Assembly (NCBI GenBank): GCA_039821605.1 | Contig: JBCBNV010000007.1 | Location: 1-64,000 of the forward strand | Reading direction: 5' to 3' | DNA length: 64,000 nt | Source of the DNA: CALBPI01 sp039821605 | GTDB taxonomy: Bacteria; Pseudomonadota; Gammaproteobacteria; Steroidobacterales; Woeseiaceae | Shown: positions 15,798 through 24,279 of the stretch, piece by piece | Position numbering within the stretch: position 1 is the first letter of the stretch | How the letters are laid out: every line of letters begins with the position of its first letter | Notes under the pieces: model-generated | Seen by the model: only the letters and a program-made list of their open reading frames with translations | What the model was told of the DNA's origin: nothing | Databases searched by the model: none | Program-made: the position numbers and the translations under genes

Positions 15798-16988
15798 TTA
15801 CTCGATGATCTTCGCTACAACGCCCGCACCAACCGTGCGGCCACCCTCGCGGATGGCGAAACGAAGACCGTCTTCCATCGCGATCGGCGCTATCAGCTCA
15901 ACAACCATCTGTACGTTGTCACCCGGCATCACCATCTCGGTGCCTTCCGGAAGCTCCACCGCACCCGTCACATCCGTCGTGCGGAAGTAGAACTGCGGAC
16001 GGTAGCCCTTGAAGAACGGCGTGTGGCGACCACCCTCTTCCTTCGTCAGGATGTACACCTCGGCCTCGAACTTCGTGTGCGGCGTGATCGAGCCCGGCTT
16101 GGCCAGTACCTGACCACGCTCCACCTCGTCACGCTTCGTGCCACGAAGCAGCACGCCAACGTTGTCGCCCGCCTGGCCCTGGTCCAGCAGCTTGCGGAAC
16201 ATCTCAACGCCCGTGCACGTCGTCTTCGTCGTGTCCTTGATGCCCACGATCTCGATCTCGTCGCCCACGTTCACGATCCCGCGCTCGATACGACCCGTCA
16301 CTACCGTGCCGCGCCCTGAAATCGAGAACACGTCTTCTACAGGCATCAGGAAGTCGCCGTCGATCGCACGCTCGGGCTCCGGAATGTAGCTGTCCATCGC
16401 GTCTACCAGCTTGTAGATCGAGGGAATGCCGATGTCCGAATCGTCGCCTTCGAACGCCTTCAGCGCCGAACCCGTGATCACAGGCGTGTCGTCGCCCGGG
16501 AACTCGTAGGTCGAGAGCAGATCTCGCACTTCCATCTCGACGAGCTCCAGAAGCTCCTCGTCGTCGACCATGTCAGCCTTGTTCAGGTACACCACGATGT
16601 AGGGAACGCCGACCTGGCGTGCCAGAAGGATGTGCTCGCGCGTCTGCGGCATCGGGCCGTCTGCAGCGTTCACCACCAGGATCGCTCCGTCCATCTGTGC
16701 CGCACCCGTGATCATGTTCTTCACGTAGTCGGCGTGGCCGGGGCAGTCAACGTGGGCGTAGTGGCGTACGTCACTCTCGTACTCCACGTGCGCCGTGGCG
16801 ATCGTGATACCACGGGCCTTCTCTTCCGGAGCGTTGTCGATCTGGTCGTAGGCACGTACTTCGCCGCCGTGCTTCTCCGCCATCACCTTCGTGAGCGCCG
16901 CCGTCAGCGTCGTCTTACCGTGGTCAACGTGGCCAATCGTGCCTACGTTCACGTGCGGTTTGGTTCTCTCGAATTTCTCTTTTGACAT
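15798..16988 (-). CDS. tufB: Elongation factor Tu, second copy
   Basis: 396 aa, complete. The G1 motif GHVDHGKTT is at residues 19-27, DCPGHADY at about 81-88 and NKADMVDDEEL at about 136; domains II and III follow to VGAGVVAKIIE. It brings aminoacyl-tRNA to the ribosomal A site. It follows tRNA-Tyr, tRNA-Gly and tRNA-Thr exactly as tufB does in E. coli. Its first 61 coding bases and the upstream ribosome-binding site are identical to the other tuf gene at 1-77. Confidence 0.97.
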   Translation of the reverse strand: MSKEKFERTKPHVNVGTIGHVDHGKTTLTAALTKVMAEKHGGEVRAYDQIDNAPEEKARGITIATAHVEYESDVRHYAHVDCPGHADYVKNMITGAAQMDGAILVVNAADGPMPQTREHILLARQVGVPYIVVYLNKADMVDDEELLELVEMEVRDLLSTYEFPGDDTPVITGSALKAFEGDDSDIGIPSIYKLVDAMDSYIPEPERAIDGDFLMPVEDVFSISGRGTVVTGRIERGIVNVGDEIEIVGIKDTTKTTCTGVEMFRKLLDQGQAGDNVGVLLRGTKRDEVERGQVLAKPGSITPHTKFEAEVYILTKEEGGRHTPFFKGYRPQFYFRTTDVTGAVELPEGTEMVMPGDNVQMVVELIAPIAMEDGLRFAIREGGRTVGAGVVAKIIE

Positions 16989-17095
16989 CGACCTCGTCTC
17001 CGGTCCGTTTCCAAAGTTCGTTGTTGTCGCTATTGCTCATGCGCCGGCCCGAAAGCCCACGCGTCGAATCTGTCTGTTGCCCGCCAGCTCGAAAG

Positions 17096-17171
17096 TGGTG
17101 CCCATAACTGGAGTCGAACCAGTGACCTCTTCCTTACCAAGAAAGTGCTCTACCGCCTGAGCTATATGGGC
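17096..17171 (-). tRNA. thrT: tRNA-Thr (GGT anticodon)
   Basis: 76 bases with encoded CCA. Acceptor GCCCATA/TATGGGC, anticodon arm CTTTCTTGGTAAGGAAG with anticodon GGT, and GGTTCGACTCC in the T arm. It is followed by tufB after 107 bases, in the classic tRNA-tufB transcription unit. Confidence 0.95.
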
Positions 17172-17257
17172 CGCCTGCCTATTCTGCTGCTCGCCAGTTT
17201 GTGCGTCTTGTCGCTCGCCGTGCCTGTCGTTGTGCCTTTCGTCGCGCCTGCTGAAGC

Positions 17258-17331
17258 TGGAGCGGGTGATGGGAATCGAACCCACATCATCAGCTTGGAA
17301 GGCTGAGGTTCTACCGTTGAACTACACCCGC
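17258..17331 (-). tRNA. glyT: tRNA-Gly (TCC anticodon)
   Basis: 74 bases with encoded CCA. Acceptor GCGGGTG/CACCCGC (3' strand CACCCGC), anticodon arm TCAGCCTTCCAAGCTGA with anticodon TCC, and GGTTCGATTCC. Second tRNA of the cluster upstream of tufB. Confidence 0.95.
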
Positions 17332-17418
17332 CGACTAAGCCTGTCCTCTCACTTCCCGGCGCTCGCCAGCGCAATCCTGTCGCTTCGCAACCGCCGGTTT
17401 GCTGTTTTGCCAGCCGCT

Positions 17419-17452
17419 AAAAAAGCCGGAATGCCTGCTATAGCAATCCGGC
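17419..17452 (-). terminator. Rho-independent terminator between tRNA-Tyr and tRNA-Gly
   Basis: On the minus strand GCCGGA (17447-17452) pairs with TCCGGC (17425-17430) around a loop that contains a small GCTATAGC palindrome, followed at once by six T residues (17419-17424). It would stop or attenuate transcripts started ahead of tRNA-Tyr before they reach tRNA-Gly. Confidence 0.65.
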
Positions 17453-17577
17453 GGGCCGGCCCGGCCAGCGTGTCCGTTGGTTCGTTACCGCTCTTTAACT
17501 CTGCGGTGGGTTACTCTCAGCGCAAGCGCGTGCCTGAACCTGCCTTGGCTGCCTAAGTCCTTGCCATCATTAAAGAA

Positions 17578-17662
17578 TGGTGGAGGGGGTAGGATTCGAA
17601 CCTACGTAGGCATAGCCAGCAGATTTACAGTCTGCCCTCGTTGACCGCTTGAGTACCCCTCC
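17578..17662 (-). tRNA. tyrU: tRNA-Tyr (GTA anticodon)
   Basis: 85 bases with encoded CCA and the long variable arm of a class II tRNA. Acceptor GGAGGGG/CCCCTCC, anticodon arm GCAGACTGTAAATCTGC with anticodon GTA, and GGTTCGAATCC. First tRNA of the cluster. Confidence 0.95.
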
Positions 17663-17677
17663 GCACAGAAGCCCGCT

Positions 17678-17706
17678 ATTGTCTAAGCCCTGCCGGTTCG
17701 TGTCAA
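17678..17706 (-). promoter_or_regulatory. Sigma-70 promoter of the tRNA-tufB unit
   Basis: On the minus strand a perfect TTGACA (17701-17706) and GACAAT (17678-17683, four of six) are 17 bases apart. A GC-rich discriminator (AGCGGGC) follows, typical of stringently controlled stable-RNA promoters, and mature tRNA-Tyr starts about 15 bases downstream of the -10. Confidence 0.75.
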
Positions 17707-17740
17707 CACCGCGTCACACCTGATTTTCAGCCGATCGGTC

Positions 17741-18265
17741 TCAGGCCGTCGGCCGACACCAGTGCCAGGGCTCGTAAATGTAGCCAAACGCGTTGTCGCG
17801 CGGGTAACTCATTGAAAATCCGTGATTTCCTGCGTTCCGCTCGAGCCAGCGAAACGCCGACGAACGTTCGAAGTCCTCCGTGAGCGGCGGCACACCAGGC
17901 GTTGCGATGTCCACGGCACGGCCCGTGTGGTGCTCACTGCACCCGGGCGGCGCGTTGACGGACAGGATGTCATCGAGGCCCTGCCCCGCGTCGAGCTTGC
18001 GGCGGATGAGCGAGGCCTGGTAGGCGTAGCTCCGATAACCGCTCACCAGCAGCAGCTCGATGCCTTCAGCCTGCGCCGCCTGGCGCATGGCCACCCATTT
18101 GCCCGCCGTCACGGGCTCGAGCTCCTGCTCGCGGCCGATGATGTTGGGCCCCGCACTCACGCGCGTCGTTGCCTCTTCGAACACGGGCAGGCCATGCGTC
18201 TGCGCGTAGTCAGACGCAATGCCAAGCTCGGCGAGAATCTGGCTGAGTTGCTCCGTTCGCTGCAT
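17741..18265 (-). CDS. M15-family (VanY-type) metallopeptidase
   Basis: 174 aa. Carries the VanY zinc motif SxHxxGxAxD (S110, H112, G115, A117, D119) and EPWH (E165, H168), so ligands H112, D119, H168 and base E165 are all present. Such enzymes are D,D- or L,D-carboxypeptidases that trim peptidoglycan stem peptides. No signal peptide or membrane anchor is seen, which is odd for a wall enzyme; it may act on recycled muropeptides in the cytoplasm or have a missed export route. An AGGA ribosome-binding site precedes the ATG. It is divergent from cmoA. Confidence 0.85.
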   Translation of the reverse strand: MQRTEQLSQILAELGIASDYAQTHGLPVFEEATTRVSAGPNIIGREQELEPVTAGKWVAMRQAAQAEGIELLLVSGYRSYAYQASLIRRKLDAGQGLDDILSVNAPPGCSEHHTGRAVDIATPGVPPLTEDFERSSAFRWLERNAGNHGFSMSYPRDNAFGYIYEPWHWCRPTA

Positions 18266-18381
18266 CGGTGACCGTTCCTCGGCCCGACCTGGGTCGGGCG
18301 CTGCGGGGCCCGCAGTGTACCGCCGCCCGACACCCGTCGCGACCGGCCGCCCGCTGGCGCTACACTGGGGCGCTTTGTCTC

Positions 18382-19128
18382 ATGAGCCACGAGATGCCCA
18401 AAGACACCTTATTTAACTCCCCAGCCAGCGGCGACCAACCGTTTCGGTTTGACGCACGCGTGGCCGAGGTCTTCGACGACATGATCTCGCGCTCCGTGCC
18501 CGGCTACGCCGAGGCGCTGGCCACCGTGCGTGCCATGGCGGCCGCGCGAGTGCCCGATGGCGGCCGCTGCTTCGACCTGGGCTGCTCGCTGGGCGCGGCC
18601 ACACACGCAATCTGCCACGGTCTCGACAGCCGGCCCGCGGAAGTCATCGGCGTCGACAACTCGTCGGCGATGATCGCGCGCTGCGCGGGCGACGCGGCGT
18701 TTCAGGACCTGGCCCAGACGGTCCGCTTTCTCGAACAGGACCTGACGCAGACCGAAATCTCGGACGCCAGCCTGGTCGTGCTCAATTACACCCTGCAGTT
18801 CGTGCCGCCGGGTCAGCGCCGCCACATCGTGGCGCGCATCTTCGAGGGGCTGCGCCCGGGCGGCGTCCTCGTCATCAGCGAGAAGTTTCGCTTCGAGAAT
18901 GCTGCCGTCCAGGACTTGATGACGACGCAACACCTCGATTTCAAGCGCAGCAACGGCTACACCGAGCTTGAGATTGCGGGAAAGCGCAACGCGCTTGAGG
19001 ACGTGCTCATTGCCGACACCCGCGCCCGACACGTTGGGCGCCTCGAGACGGCCGGATTTCGCGGCGTCACACTCTGGCAGGCGCACCTGAACTTCGGCAC
19101 TTTAGTGGCCTTCAAGCCTGGTGACTGA
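18382..19128 (+). CDS. cmoA: Carboxy-S-adenosyl-L-methionine synthase
   Basis: 248 aa. Makes carboxy-SAM from SAM and prephenate for wobble-uridine modification. Recognised by FRFDARVAEVFDDMISRSVPGY (here split: FRFDARVAEVF and DMISRSVPGY), the SAM-binding DLGCSLGAATHAI and VIGVDNSSAMI, and VLNYTLQFVPP. I chose the ATG at 18382 (MSHEMPKDTLF); an ATG four codons on is also possible. It overlaps cmoB by 8 bases. Confidence 0.95.
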   Translation: MSHEMPKDTLFNSPASGDQPFRFDARVAEVFDDMISRSVPGYAEALATVRAMAAARVPDGGRCFDLGCSLGAATHAICHGLDSRPAEVIGVDNSSAMIARCAGDAAFQDLAQTVRFLEQDLTQTEISDASLVVLNYTLQFVPPGQRRHIVARIFEGLRPGGVLVISEKFRFENAAVQDLMTTQHLDFKRSNGYTELEIAGKRNALEDVLIADTRARHVGRLETAGFRGVTLWQAHLNFGTLVAFKPGD

Positions 19129-20095
19129 CCCAAGGCGCCTCACGGTTGGCGCGGTGCTCGATGCGCTCGGGCCCGCGTTTGCTGCAAGTCGCGAGACCTA
19201 CCAGCGCGCACTCGAGCATGACTCCGTTCGCCTCTTGCACGGCGACCTGCCGACCTGGCGTCGGGCGATCGCGTCGTTACCCGACGTGGAGGCTCGCGAT
19301 CCCGATGCCACTGCGGCCACACCGCGAGTCTGCCTGCCTGCAGCCAGTGCGGAGACCGTCGAGGCCGCATTGCGGGCGCTGATGCCCTGGCGCAAAGGCC
19401 CCTGGCGCATCGGCCACACCCTGATCGACACAGAGTGGCGCAGCGACTACAAGTTTGCGCGACTCGAACCGCACCTTGCCGATCTGGAGGGCCAGCGGGT
19501 GCTCGATGTGGGCGGCGGCAACGGCTATTTCACGATTCGTCTGGCGGCCCTGGGCGCGCGCAGCGTGCTCAATGTCGATCCGACATTGCTGTTCTATTTC
19601 CAATTTCTGGCGGTGCAGCGATACCTCGGTGTCGCGAGCGCGGGCATGTTGCCGATACCGTTTGAAGCACTGGCGCCCGCGGATCCTTTCGACACCGTGC
19701 TGTCGATGGGCGTGCTCTACCACCGGCGTGCACCGTCCGGACACCTAGAGGATCTGCGTGCGCAGCTTCGGCGCGGCGGACAGCTCGTGCTCGAGACGCT
19801 CGTGATCGATGCCGATTCGACACGTGTGCTCGTGCCCGCGGACCGCTACGCGCGCATGCGTAACGTCTGGTACCTGCCCTCTCTGCCCCTGCTCGAGGCC
19901 TGGCTCACGCGCGCGGGATTTCGAGACATCCGGATCGTCGACGTCACAGCGACCACCGTCGACGAGCAGCGGTCGACGGACTGGATGCGTTTCGAGTCAC
20001 TGGCCGCTGCGCTCGATCCTGCGGACCCCGACCGAACCGTCGAGGGTCACCCCCGACCCCTGCGGGCGATGCTGCTCGCAACCCGCGACGACTGA
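19121..20095 (+). CDS. cmoB: tRNA U34 carboxymethyltransferase
   Basis: 324 aa. Transfers the carboxymethyl group of carboxy-SAM to 5-hydroxyuridine at position 34 of several tRNAs, the last step to cmo5U. Landmarks: WRKGPW, IDTEWRSDYKF, the SAM loop VLDVGGGNGYF, VDPTLLFYFQF and SMGVLYHRRAP. It begins with GTG inside the end of cmoA, an 8-base overlap that indicates translational coupling, matching the shared pathway. Confidence 0.95.
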   Translation: MTDPRRLTVGAVLDALGPAFAASRETYQRALEHDSVRLLHGDLPTWRRAIASLPDVEARDPDATAATPRVCLPAASAETVEAALRALMPWRKGPWRIGHTLIDTEWRSDYKFARLEPHLADLEGQRVLDVGGGNGYFTIRLAALGARSVLNVDPTLLFYFQFLAVQRYLGVASAGMLPIPFEALAPADPFDTVLSMGVLYHRRAPSGHLEDLRAQLRRGGQLVLETLVIDADSTRVLVPADRYARMRNVWYLPSLPLLEAWLTRAGFRDIRIVDVTATTVDEQRSTDWMRFESLAAALDPADPDRTVEGHPRPLRAMLLATRDD

Positions 20096-20105
20096 TTTCC
20101 GGCGG

Positions 20106-21734
20106 TTATTCCCCAGCGTCGATGCCACTGGCGTGGCGCATGACGTAATAGATGTAGCTCTGCTCTTCAGTGCGCGACACGAGATGCGCCCAAGGGCCCT
20201 TGGCGAACAAGGCGACATCCTCGCCGCCGTGCGTTTCCGCGCCCGAGGGGATGAACGACTCCTGGTGGTAGCCGGGCAACATCGTGTCGACCTCGGCAAG
20301 ATTGAGCCGGCGCTGCTCGTTCACGGCCTCGCCGTAGATGGCCTCATTGCCGTACTCATCGACGGCCTGATCGAGAACCCGGCCGCCACGCCCGTTGCCG
20401 TAGCCAATCGTAGTGTAAGGCTGCTTGTCTCCGGCCAACAGCGCCTGGCCCGTCGCATCGCCGCGCCGGTCATTGCCGCGGACAACATCGAGAATCGGAT
20501 TACCGCGGCTCGCGTAGCCAGCGATCGTCATGACGTGACTGTGATCAGCGGTTACGAGCATCAGGGTCTCGTCGTCCTCGGTCATCGAATCGGCCGTCGC
20601 CACGGCCGCGTCGAGCGCCACGGTATCGGCAAACGCGCGCACCGCATTGGTGGCGTGGTGTGCGTGGTCGATGCGACCGCTCTCCACAACAAGCAGGTAA
20701 CCCTTGGGGTTGCGGCTGAGCATGCGGATCGCGAGCGCCGTCATTTCCGCGAGCGACGGCTCGCCGCCCGGGTCGTTTTCGCGGTCCAACTCATACTGCA
20801 TGTGCGAGTGGTTGAAGGTGCCCAGCAGATGGTCGACTTTGTCGATGTCGATCTTGTCGAATTGCTTCTGGTTCCAGATCCACTCCGAACGCGGCCGCGC
20901 TGCCCATTCCTCGCCGAGGTGGCGACCGTCGAGCCGCCGGCCTGTGAGGCCCGGATTCTCGGGATCGCGGAACGGCTGGCCGCTGCGCTCACGCGGCAAA
21001 AAATGCCGCCGGCCACCGCCCAGCGCCACTTCGAGCCCGTCGCCGGAGGACATCTCCACGAGCTGGAGCGCCAGGTCCTTGCAGCCCTTGTCGCGTTCGC
21101 TCTTGGGCAATGCGCTGTCGTCTTCCCAGCCGCGCTCCGGGGAGTGGCCGTAGGCGGCAGCGGGCGTGGCGTGGGTGAGCCGTGCGGTCGACACAACACC
21201 CGTCGACCAGCCGGCCGCTTCGAGCTGTTCCATGAGCGTTGGGACGCTGTTGGCGAGCCCACTCTCGCAGTCCATTCGGACGGTTGCCGGACCCACAGAG
21301 AGAAGACCCGAATCCGTCTTCACGCCCGTGATCATGGCGCTCATCGTGCCCGCCGAGTCCGGCGTCTGCTGATTGACGTTGTACGTCTTGATAAGCGAGG
21401 CGTACGGGAACTGCTCGAAGCCGAGCGACGTCTCCTCACCGCGTTCGCCGTCGACCTGACCCGCGTAGATGCGCGCCGCCGTGATGGTGGACACGCCCAT
21501 CCCGTCGCCGACGAACAGGATGATGCCGCGCGCCCGGTTCTCGTAGCGCGGCCGCGTCAGTGCGGCTGCAAGCGATTGCTGGCCCAGCGCACGCCAGTAT
21601 TCGGGCTGCTCGTCATCGACGCCAGCGGAAACGGGCGCGTCACTCTCGGTGGCCTGGGGCGTTTGCGCACAGGCCGACACGGCACCCAACAAGAACAACG
21701 GCAGAACAATGAAAAAACGGGGCAGCGCGCGCAT
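20106..21734 (-). CDS. Alkaline phosphatase, predicted lipoprotein
   Basis: 542 aa of the PhoA family (phosphomonoesterase, two Zn and one Mg). The metal motif VGDGMGVST has D77; the catalytic serine is in TPDSAGTMSAM (S127); VVESGRIDHAHHATN, VTADHSH and GAETHGGEDVALF supply the remaining ligands. The N-terminus MRALPRFFIVLPLFLLGAVS-AC fits a lipoprotein signal with C22 as the lipidated residue, so it is probably tethered to the outer membrane facing the periplasm. A GGAGA ribosome-binding site precedes the ATG at 21734; the longer open frame upstream is not supported. It converges with cmoB, 10 bases apart. Confidence 0.9.
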   Translation of the reverse strand: MRALPRFFIVLPLFLLGAVSACAQTPQATESDAPVSAGVDDEQPEYWRALGQQSLAAALTRPRYENRARGIILFVGDGMGVSTITAARIYAGQVDGERGEETSLGFEQFPYASLIKTYNVNQQTPDSAGTMSAMITGVKTDSGLLSVGPATVRMDCESGLANSVPTLMEQLEAAGWSTGVVSTARLTHATPAAAYGHSPERGWEDDSALPKSERDKGCKDLALQLVEMSSGDGLEVALGGGRRHFLPRERSGQPFRDPENPGLTGRRLDGRHLGEEWAARPRSEWIWNQKQFDKIDIDKVDHLLGTFNHSHMQYELDRENDPGGEPSLAEMTALAIRMLSRNPKGYLLVVESGRIDHAHHATNAVRAFADTVALDAAVATADSMTEDDETLMLVTADHSHVMTIAGYASRGNPILDVVRGNDRRGDATGQALLAGDKQPYTTIGYGNGRGGRVLDQAVDEYGNEAIYGEAVNEQRRLNLAEVDTMLPGYHQESFIPSGAETHGGEDVALFAKGPWAHLVSRTEEQSYIYYVMRHASGIDAGE

Positions 21735-21832
21735 CAAATCTCCGGCAACAACGGTTGTCTGTTGAGCGGCGCATGGTCGCATAGGGCTGGCATCGGCGCA
21801 CGCAGGACGGCATTGCGCGTAAGCTTGCGCGC

Positions 21833-22816
21833 ATGACCGAAGACGCAGGACCCGGATTCGACCAGCTGCTGCCCGACGACATCCTCGACGCCGTCGAGAG
21901 CGTGGGCCATGAGGCCACAGGCGGGCTGTTGCCACTGAACAGCTACGAGAACCGCGTCTATCGGGTCGACGTCTTCGACGCAGCACCGCTTGTGGCCAAG
22001 TTCTACCGCAATGGCCGCTGGAGCGACGCGCAGCTGCAAGAGGAACACGCCTTTGCGAAGGCGCTGGCAGACGCCGAAATACCCGTCGTCGCACCGCTCG
22101 ATGACGACGGCACGCTGCACCGTCACGGTGGCTTTCGATTCGCCTTGTACCCCTGTCGCGGCGGTCGCTGGCCCGATCTCGACGCACCCGACACACTGCG
22201 TCAACTGGGTCGGCTCGTCGCACGCATTCACCAGATCGGCGCCGTACAACCCATGCAGGCGAGACCTGTCCTGGACAGCGAGCGCCTGGGTCACGCGCCT
22301 TGCGACTACCTGCTCGAAGCCGATGCGGTCCCGCACACCCTCGTCGATGCCTACGAAAGCCTCATCGACGACTTGCTCGATCGCGTCGACGCCCAGTTCG
22401 AGGCCGTCGGCCGCGTCACCGAGATCCCGATCCACGGTGATCTGCACCCGGGCAACATCCTCGAAGACGGAGAGCAGCTGCACATCGTCGACACCGACGA
22501 CTGCTGCATTGGTCCGGCCGTGCAGGACCTCTGGATGTTTCTGTCAGGTGACGAGGACGCGCGCAGCCAGCAACTGGGCTACCTGCTCGAGGGCTACGAA
22601 ATGTTCCGCAACTTCGACCGCCGTGAACTCGCACTCGTCGAGTCACTGCGCACGCTACGCATCATGCACTACGCAGCCTGGCTGCATCGGCGGCGCGAGG
22701 ACCCGGCGTTTATCCAGGCGTTTCCCTGGTTCGGGACGGAGCGGTATTGGAACGAGCATATTTTGTCGCTGCGGGAGCAGTTTGCGGCGCTGGACGAGCC
22801 GGTTGTCACCGATTGA
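21833..22816 (+). CDS. srkA: Stress response kinase A (YihE-type Ser/Thr kinase)
   Basis: 327 aa of the choline/aminoglycoside-kinase fold. The N-lobe has NSYENRVYRVDVFDAAPLVAKFY with the nucleotide-binding Lys; the catalytic loop HGDLHPGN is at 201-208 and the metal-binding IVDTDDCCIGP follows. E. coli SrkA protects stressed cells by counteracting the MazEF pathway. It is divergent from the phosphatase with about 100 bases between. Confidence 0.9.
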   Translation: MTEDAGPGFDQLLPDDILDAVESVGHEATGGLLPLNSYENRVYRVDVFDAAPLVAKFYRNGRWSDAQLQEEHAFAKALADAEIPVVAPLDDDGTLHRHGGFRFALYPCRGGRWPDLDAPDTLRQLGRLVARIHQIGAVQPMQARPVLDSERLGHAPCDYLLEADAVPHTLVDAYESLIDDLLDRVDAQFEAVGRVTEIPIHGDLHPGNILEDGEQLHIVDTDDCCIGPAVQDLWMFLSGDEDARSQQLGYLLEGYEMFRNFDRRELALVESLRTLRIMHYAAWLHRRREDPAFIQAFPWFGTERYWNEHILSLREQFAALDEPVVTD

Positions 22817-22921
22817 CTTGGGCGCACTGTTTTCGGGTCTTGGGGGGCGGGCTGTAGCGCAGTGACTCGTCCCGGGAGTTTGAGGTTGTGAGTCGTAGCC
22901 GTGAGAACAGCGCGCAATCTG

Positions 22922-23494
22922 TCAGCGCGCAATAGGCTTCAGCACTCCGCAAGCAACCAGCCGCCCCGTCGGTTCACCAGAGGCGCTGTCCGCGCCCGCG
23001 TGGACAACGACAGCCAGACCGAGAAACTGCGCGGGCTCCAGTTCAGCCGATTTCTCGATAGAGAACTTGGCCTGCCGCGTGCTGCCCACGTCGAAGCCTC
23101 CGAAGGCGCCGGCCGGCGGTTGGCCGCTGTCGGCCAGACGCTCGGCCTCACCAGGGCGCGAGTAGCGTGGGCCCGCGCGGTCGCTGTTGGTGCCCGCGCA
23201 GTCGGTGCCGTCGTGGACGTGGATCGCGTAGGCGCCCGGGGTGAGCCCATCGAGCGCCGCGGCAAGAATGAGGTCACCGTTATCGGCCGTGAGCACCGCC
23301 GCGCCGCTGATGTCGGGATCGCTGGCAATGAGCTCGGCGGCGAGCGTTTCGATGCCCGCGGTGACGTCAGGCGTCGCGCCGCCGCTGGTTTCGGGCAGGG
23401 GCACGGGCGCGGGCGCTTCGGGCCGGCAGGCCGCCAGCGCCACGACGGCGCAAAGCGCAATAACGGCGCGTACCGTTTTCGAGAAGATCTTCAC
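22922..23494 (-). CDS. Cu/Zn-superoxide-dismutase-like lipoprotein with degenerate metal site
   Basis: 190 aa. The N-terminus ends in LAAC (C23), a lipobox. The SodC fold is recognisable by GAYAIHVHDGTDCAG and LAVVVHAGAD...GRLVACGVL. Copper ligands H92, H94 and H165, the disulfide pair C99/C182 and the active-site Arg (R178) are kept. The canonical bridging His is replaced (AGPRYSRPG, R110, where the family has AGxHFNP), and no His remain for the zinc site in residues 111-140. It is therefore a Cu-only SOD-like or non-enzymatic copper protein. The GTG start overlaps the rhomboid stop by 4 bases (GTGA). Confidence 0.8.
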   Translation of the reverse strand: MKIFSKTVRAVIALCAVVALAACRPEAPAPVPLPETSGGATPDVTAGIETLAAELIASDPDISGAAVLTADNGDLILAAALDGLTPGAYAIHVHDGTDCAGTNSDRAGPRYSRPGEAERLADSGQPPAGAFGGFDVGSTRQAKFSIEKSAELEPAQFLGLAVVVHAGADSASGEPTGRLVACGVLKPIAR

Positions 23495-24090
23495 CGGATA
23501 CGACGCTGCGAGCGCCAAAGGAGAATCAGAACCAAGCCGACCACCATGCCGCCGAGATGGGCGAAGTGCGCGACGCCCGAGTTGGCGCGCGTGAACCCGA
23601 AGTACAGCTCGACGATGCCGTACATCAGCACGAAGTACTTTGCCGGCAGCGGGATGGGCGGGAACAACAGCAGGATGCGCTGGTTCGGGAACGTCATGCC
23701 GAACGCCAGCAAGACTCCGAACACGCCGCCCGAGGCGCCCACGGTCACGGACGGCCGCCCCGTGATCGCGGCGAGCGCAAGTTGCGCGGCCGCGGCGCCC
23801 AGCACGCACACGAAGTAGTAGATCAGGAAGCGCCGGGAGCCCCAGACGATTTCCATCGTGCGCCCGAACATCCAGAGCGCGAACATGTTGAGTACCAGGT
23901 GCGGGACGCTGCCGTGCAGGAACGAATAGGTCGCGGGCTGCCAAAGCGCGAACAAGTCCGGAATCGAGAACAGCGCGAAGTTCGCGTAGGCAATCAGTCC
24001 AAACTGAGGCATGAACTGGCCACCCACGAAAATCAGCGCGTTGCTCAGCAACAAAAAGAAGATCACGGGCGGAAAAGTGTCGTCCTGCAT
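23491..24090 (-). CDS. Rhomboid-family intramembrane serine protease
   Basis: 199 aa with about six membrane segments. The oxyanion motif HGSVPHLVLNM (H59, H64, N68), the catalytic serine in VGASGGVFG (S120) and a helix-6 His in VAHFAHLGG (H175/H178) are all present, so the Ser/His dyad is intact. These enzymes cleave membrane proteins within or near the bilayer. I prefer the ATG at 24090 (MQDDTFPPVIFF); the frame is open 28 codons further, but that stretch is charged and proline-rich. It is coupled to the downstream SOD-like gene. Confidence 0.9.
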   Translation of the reverse strand: MQDDTFPPVIFFLLLSNALIFVGGQFMPQFGLIAYANFALFSIPDLFALWQPATYSFLHGSVPHLVLNMFALWMFGRTMEIVWGSRRFLIYYFVCVLGAAAAQLALAAITGRPSVTVGASGGVFGVLLAFGMTFPNQRILLLFPPIPLPAKYFVLMYGIVELYFGFTRANSGVAHFAHLGGMVVGLVLILLWRSQRRIR

Positions 24091-24153
24091 GGGGGTCCTG
24101 CTGTCGGGCTGGCTGTTTGCGAGGGGGTTAGGTTTGTCCGGGCGGGGTCGACG

Positions 24154-24182
24154 TTGTTGCAACGGCGCCGGCACAGTATAAC
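24154..24182 (+). promoter_or_regulatory. Candidate sigma-70 promoter of uvrA
   Basis: TTGTTG (24154-24159, three of six) and TATAAC (24177-24182, five of six) are separated by exactly 17 bases, giving a start near 24189 and a 90-base leader. No LexA box (CTGT-N8-ACAG) overlaps it. Confidence 0.45.
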
Positions 24183-24279
24183 GGCTGTCCCGCTACCGCC
24201 GCGTGTCAGCATGCCGCCGGTCGCGTCGGACGCCCGCTGTGGCACCACCCCGCCCCCCGCCAGACCGGAGCTGCCTGAC

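Noticed and set aside
19809..21836. 675-codon open frame opposite the alkaline phosphatase
   Set aside because: Covers cmoB and phosphatase antisense; the phosphatase shows all catalytic motifs, so the shadow is not coding.
22939..23460. 173-codon frame overlapping the SOD-like gene in another frame
   Set aside because: The competing frame has HVH, VVVHAG and ACGV motifs and a lipobox, so this one is a shadow; no frameshift is needed.
24171..24186. Possible SOS (LexA) box before uvrA: ACAG-N8-CTGT
   Set aside because: Arms are in the opposite orientation to CTGT-N8-ACAG, so it is not a LexA site of the E. coli type.
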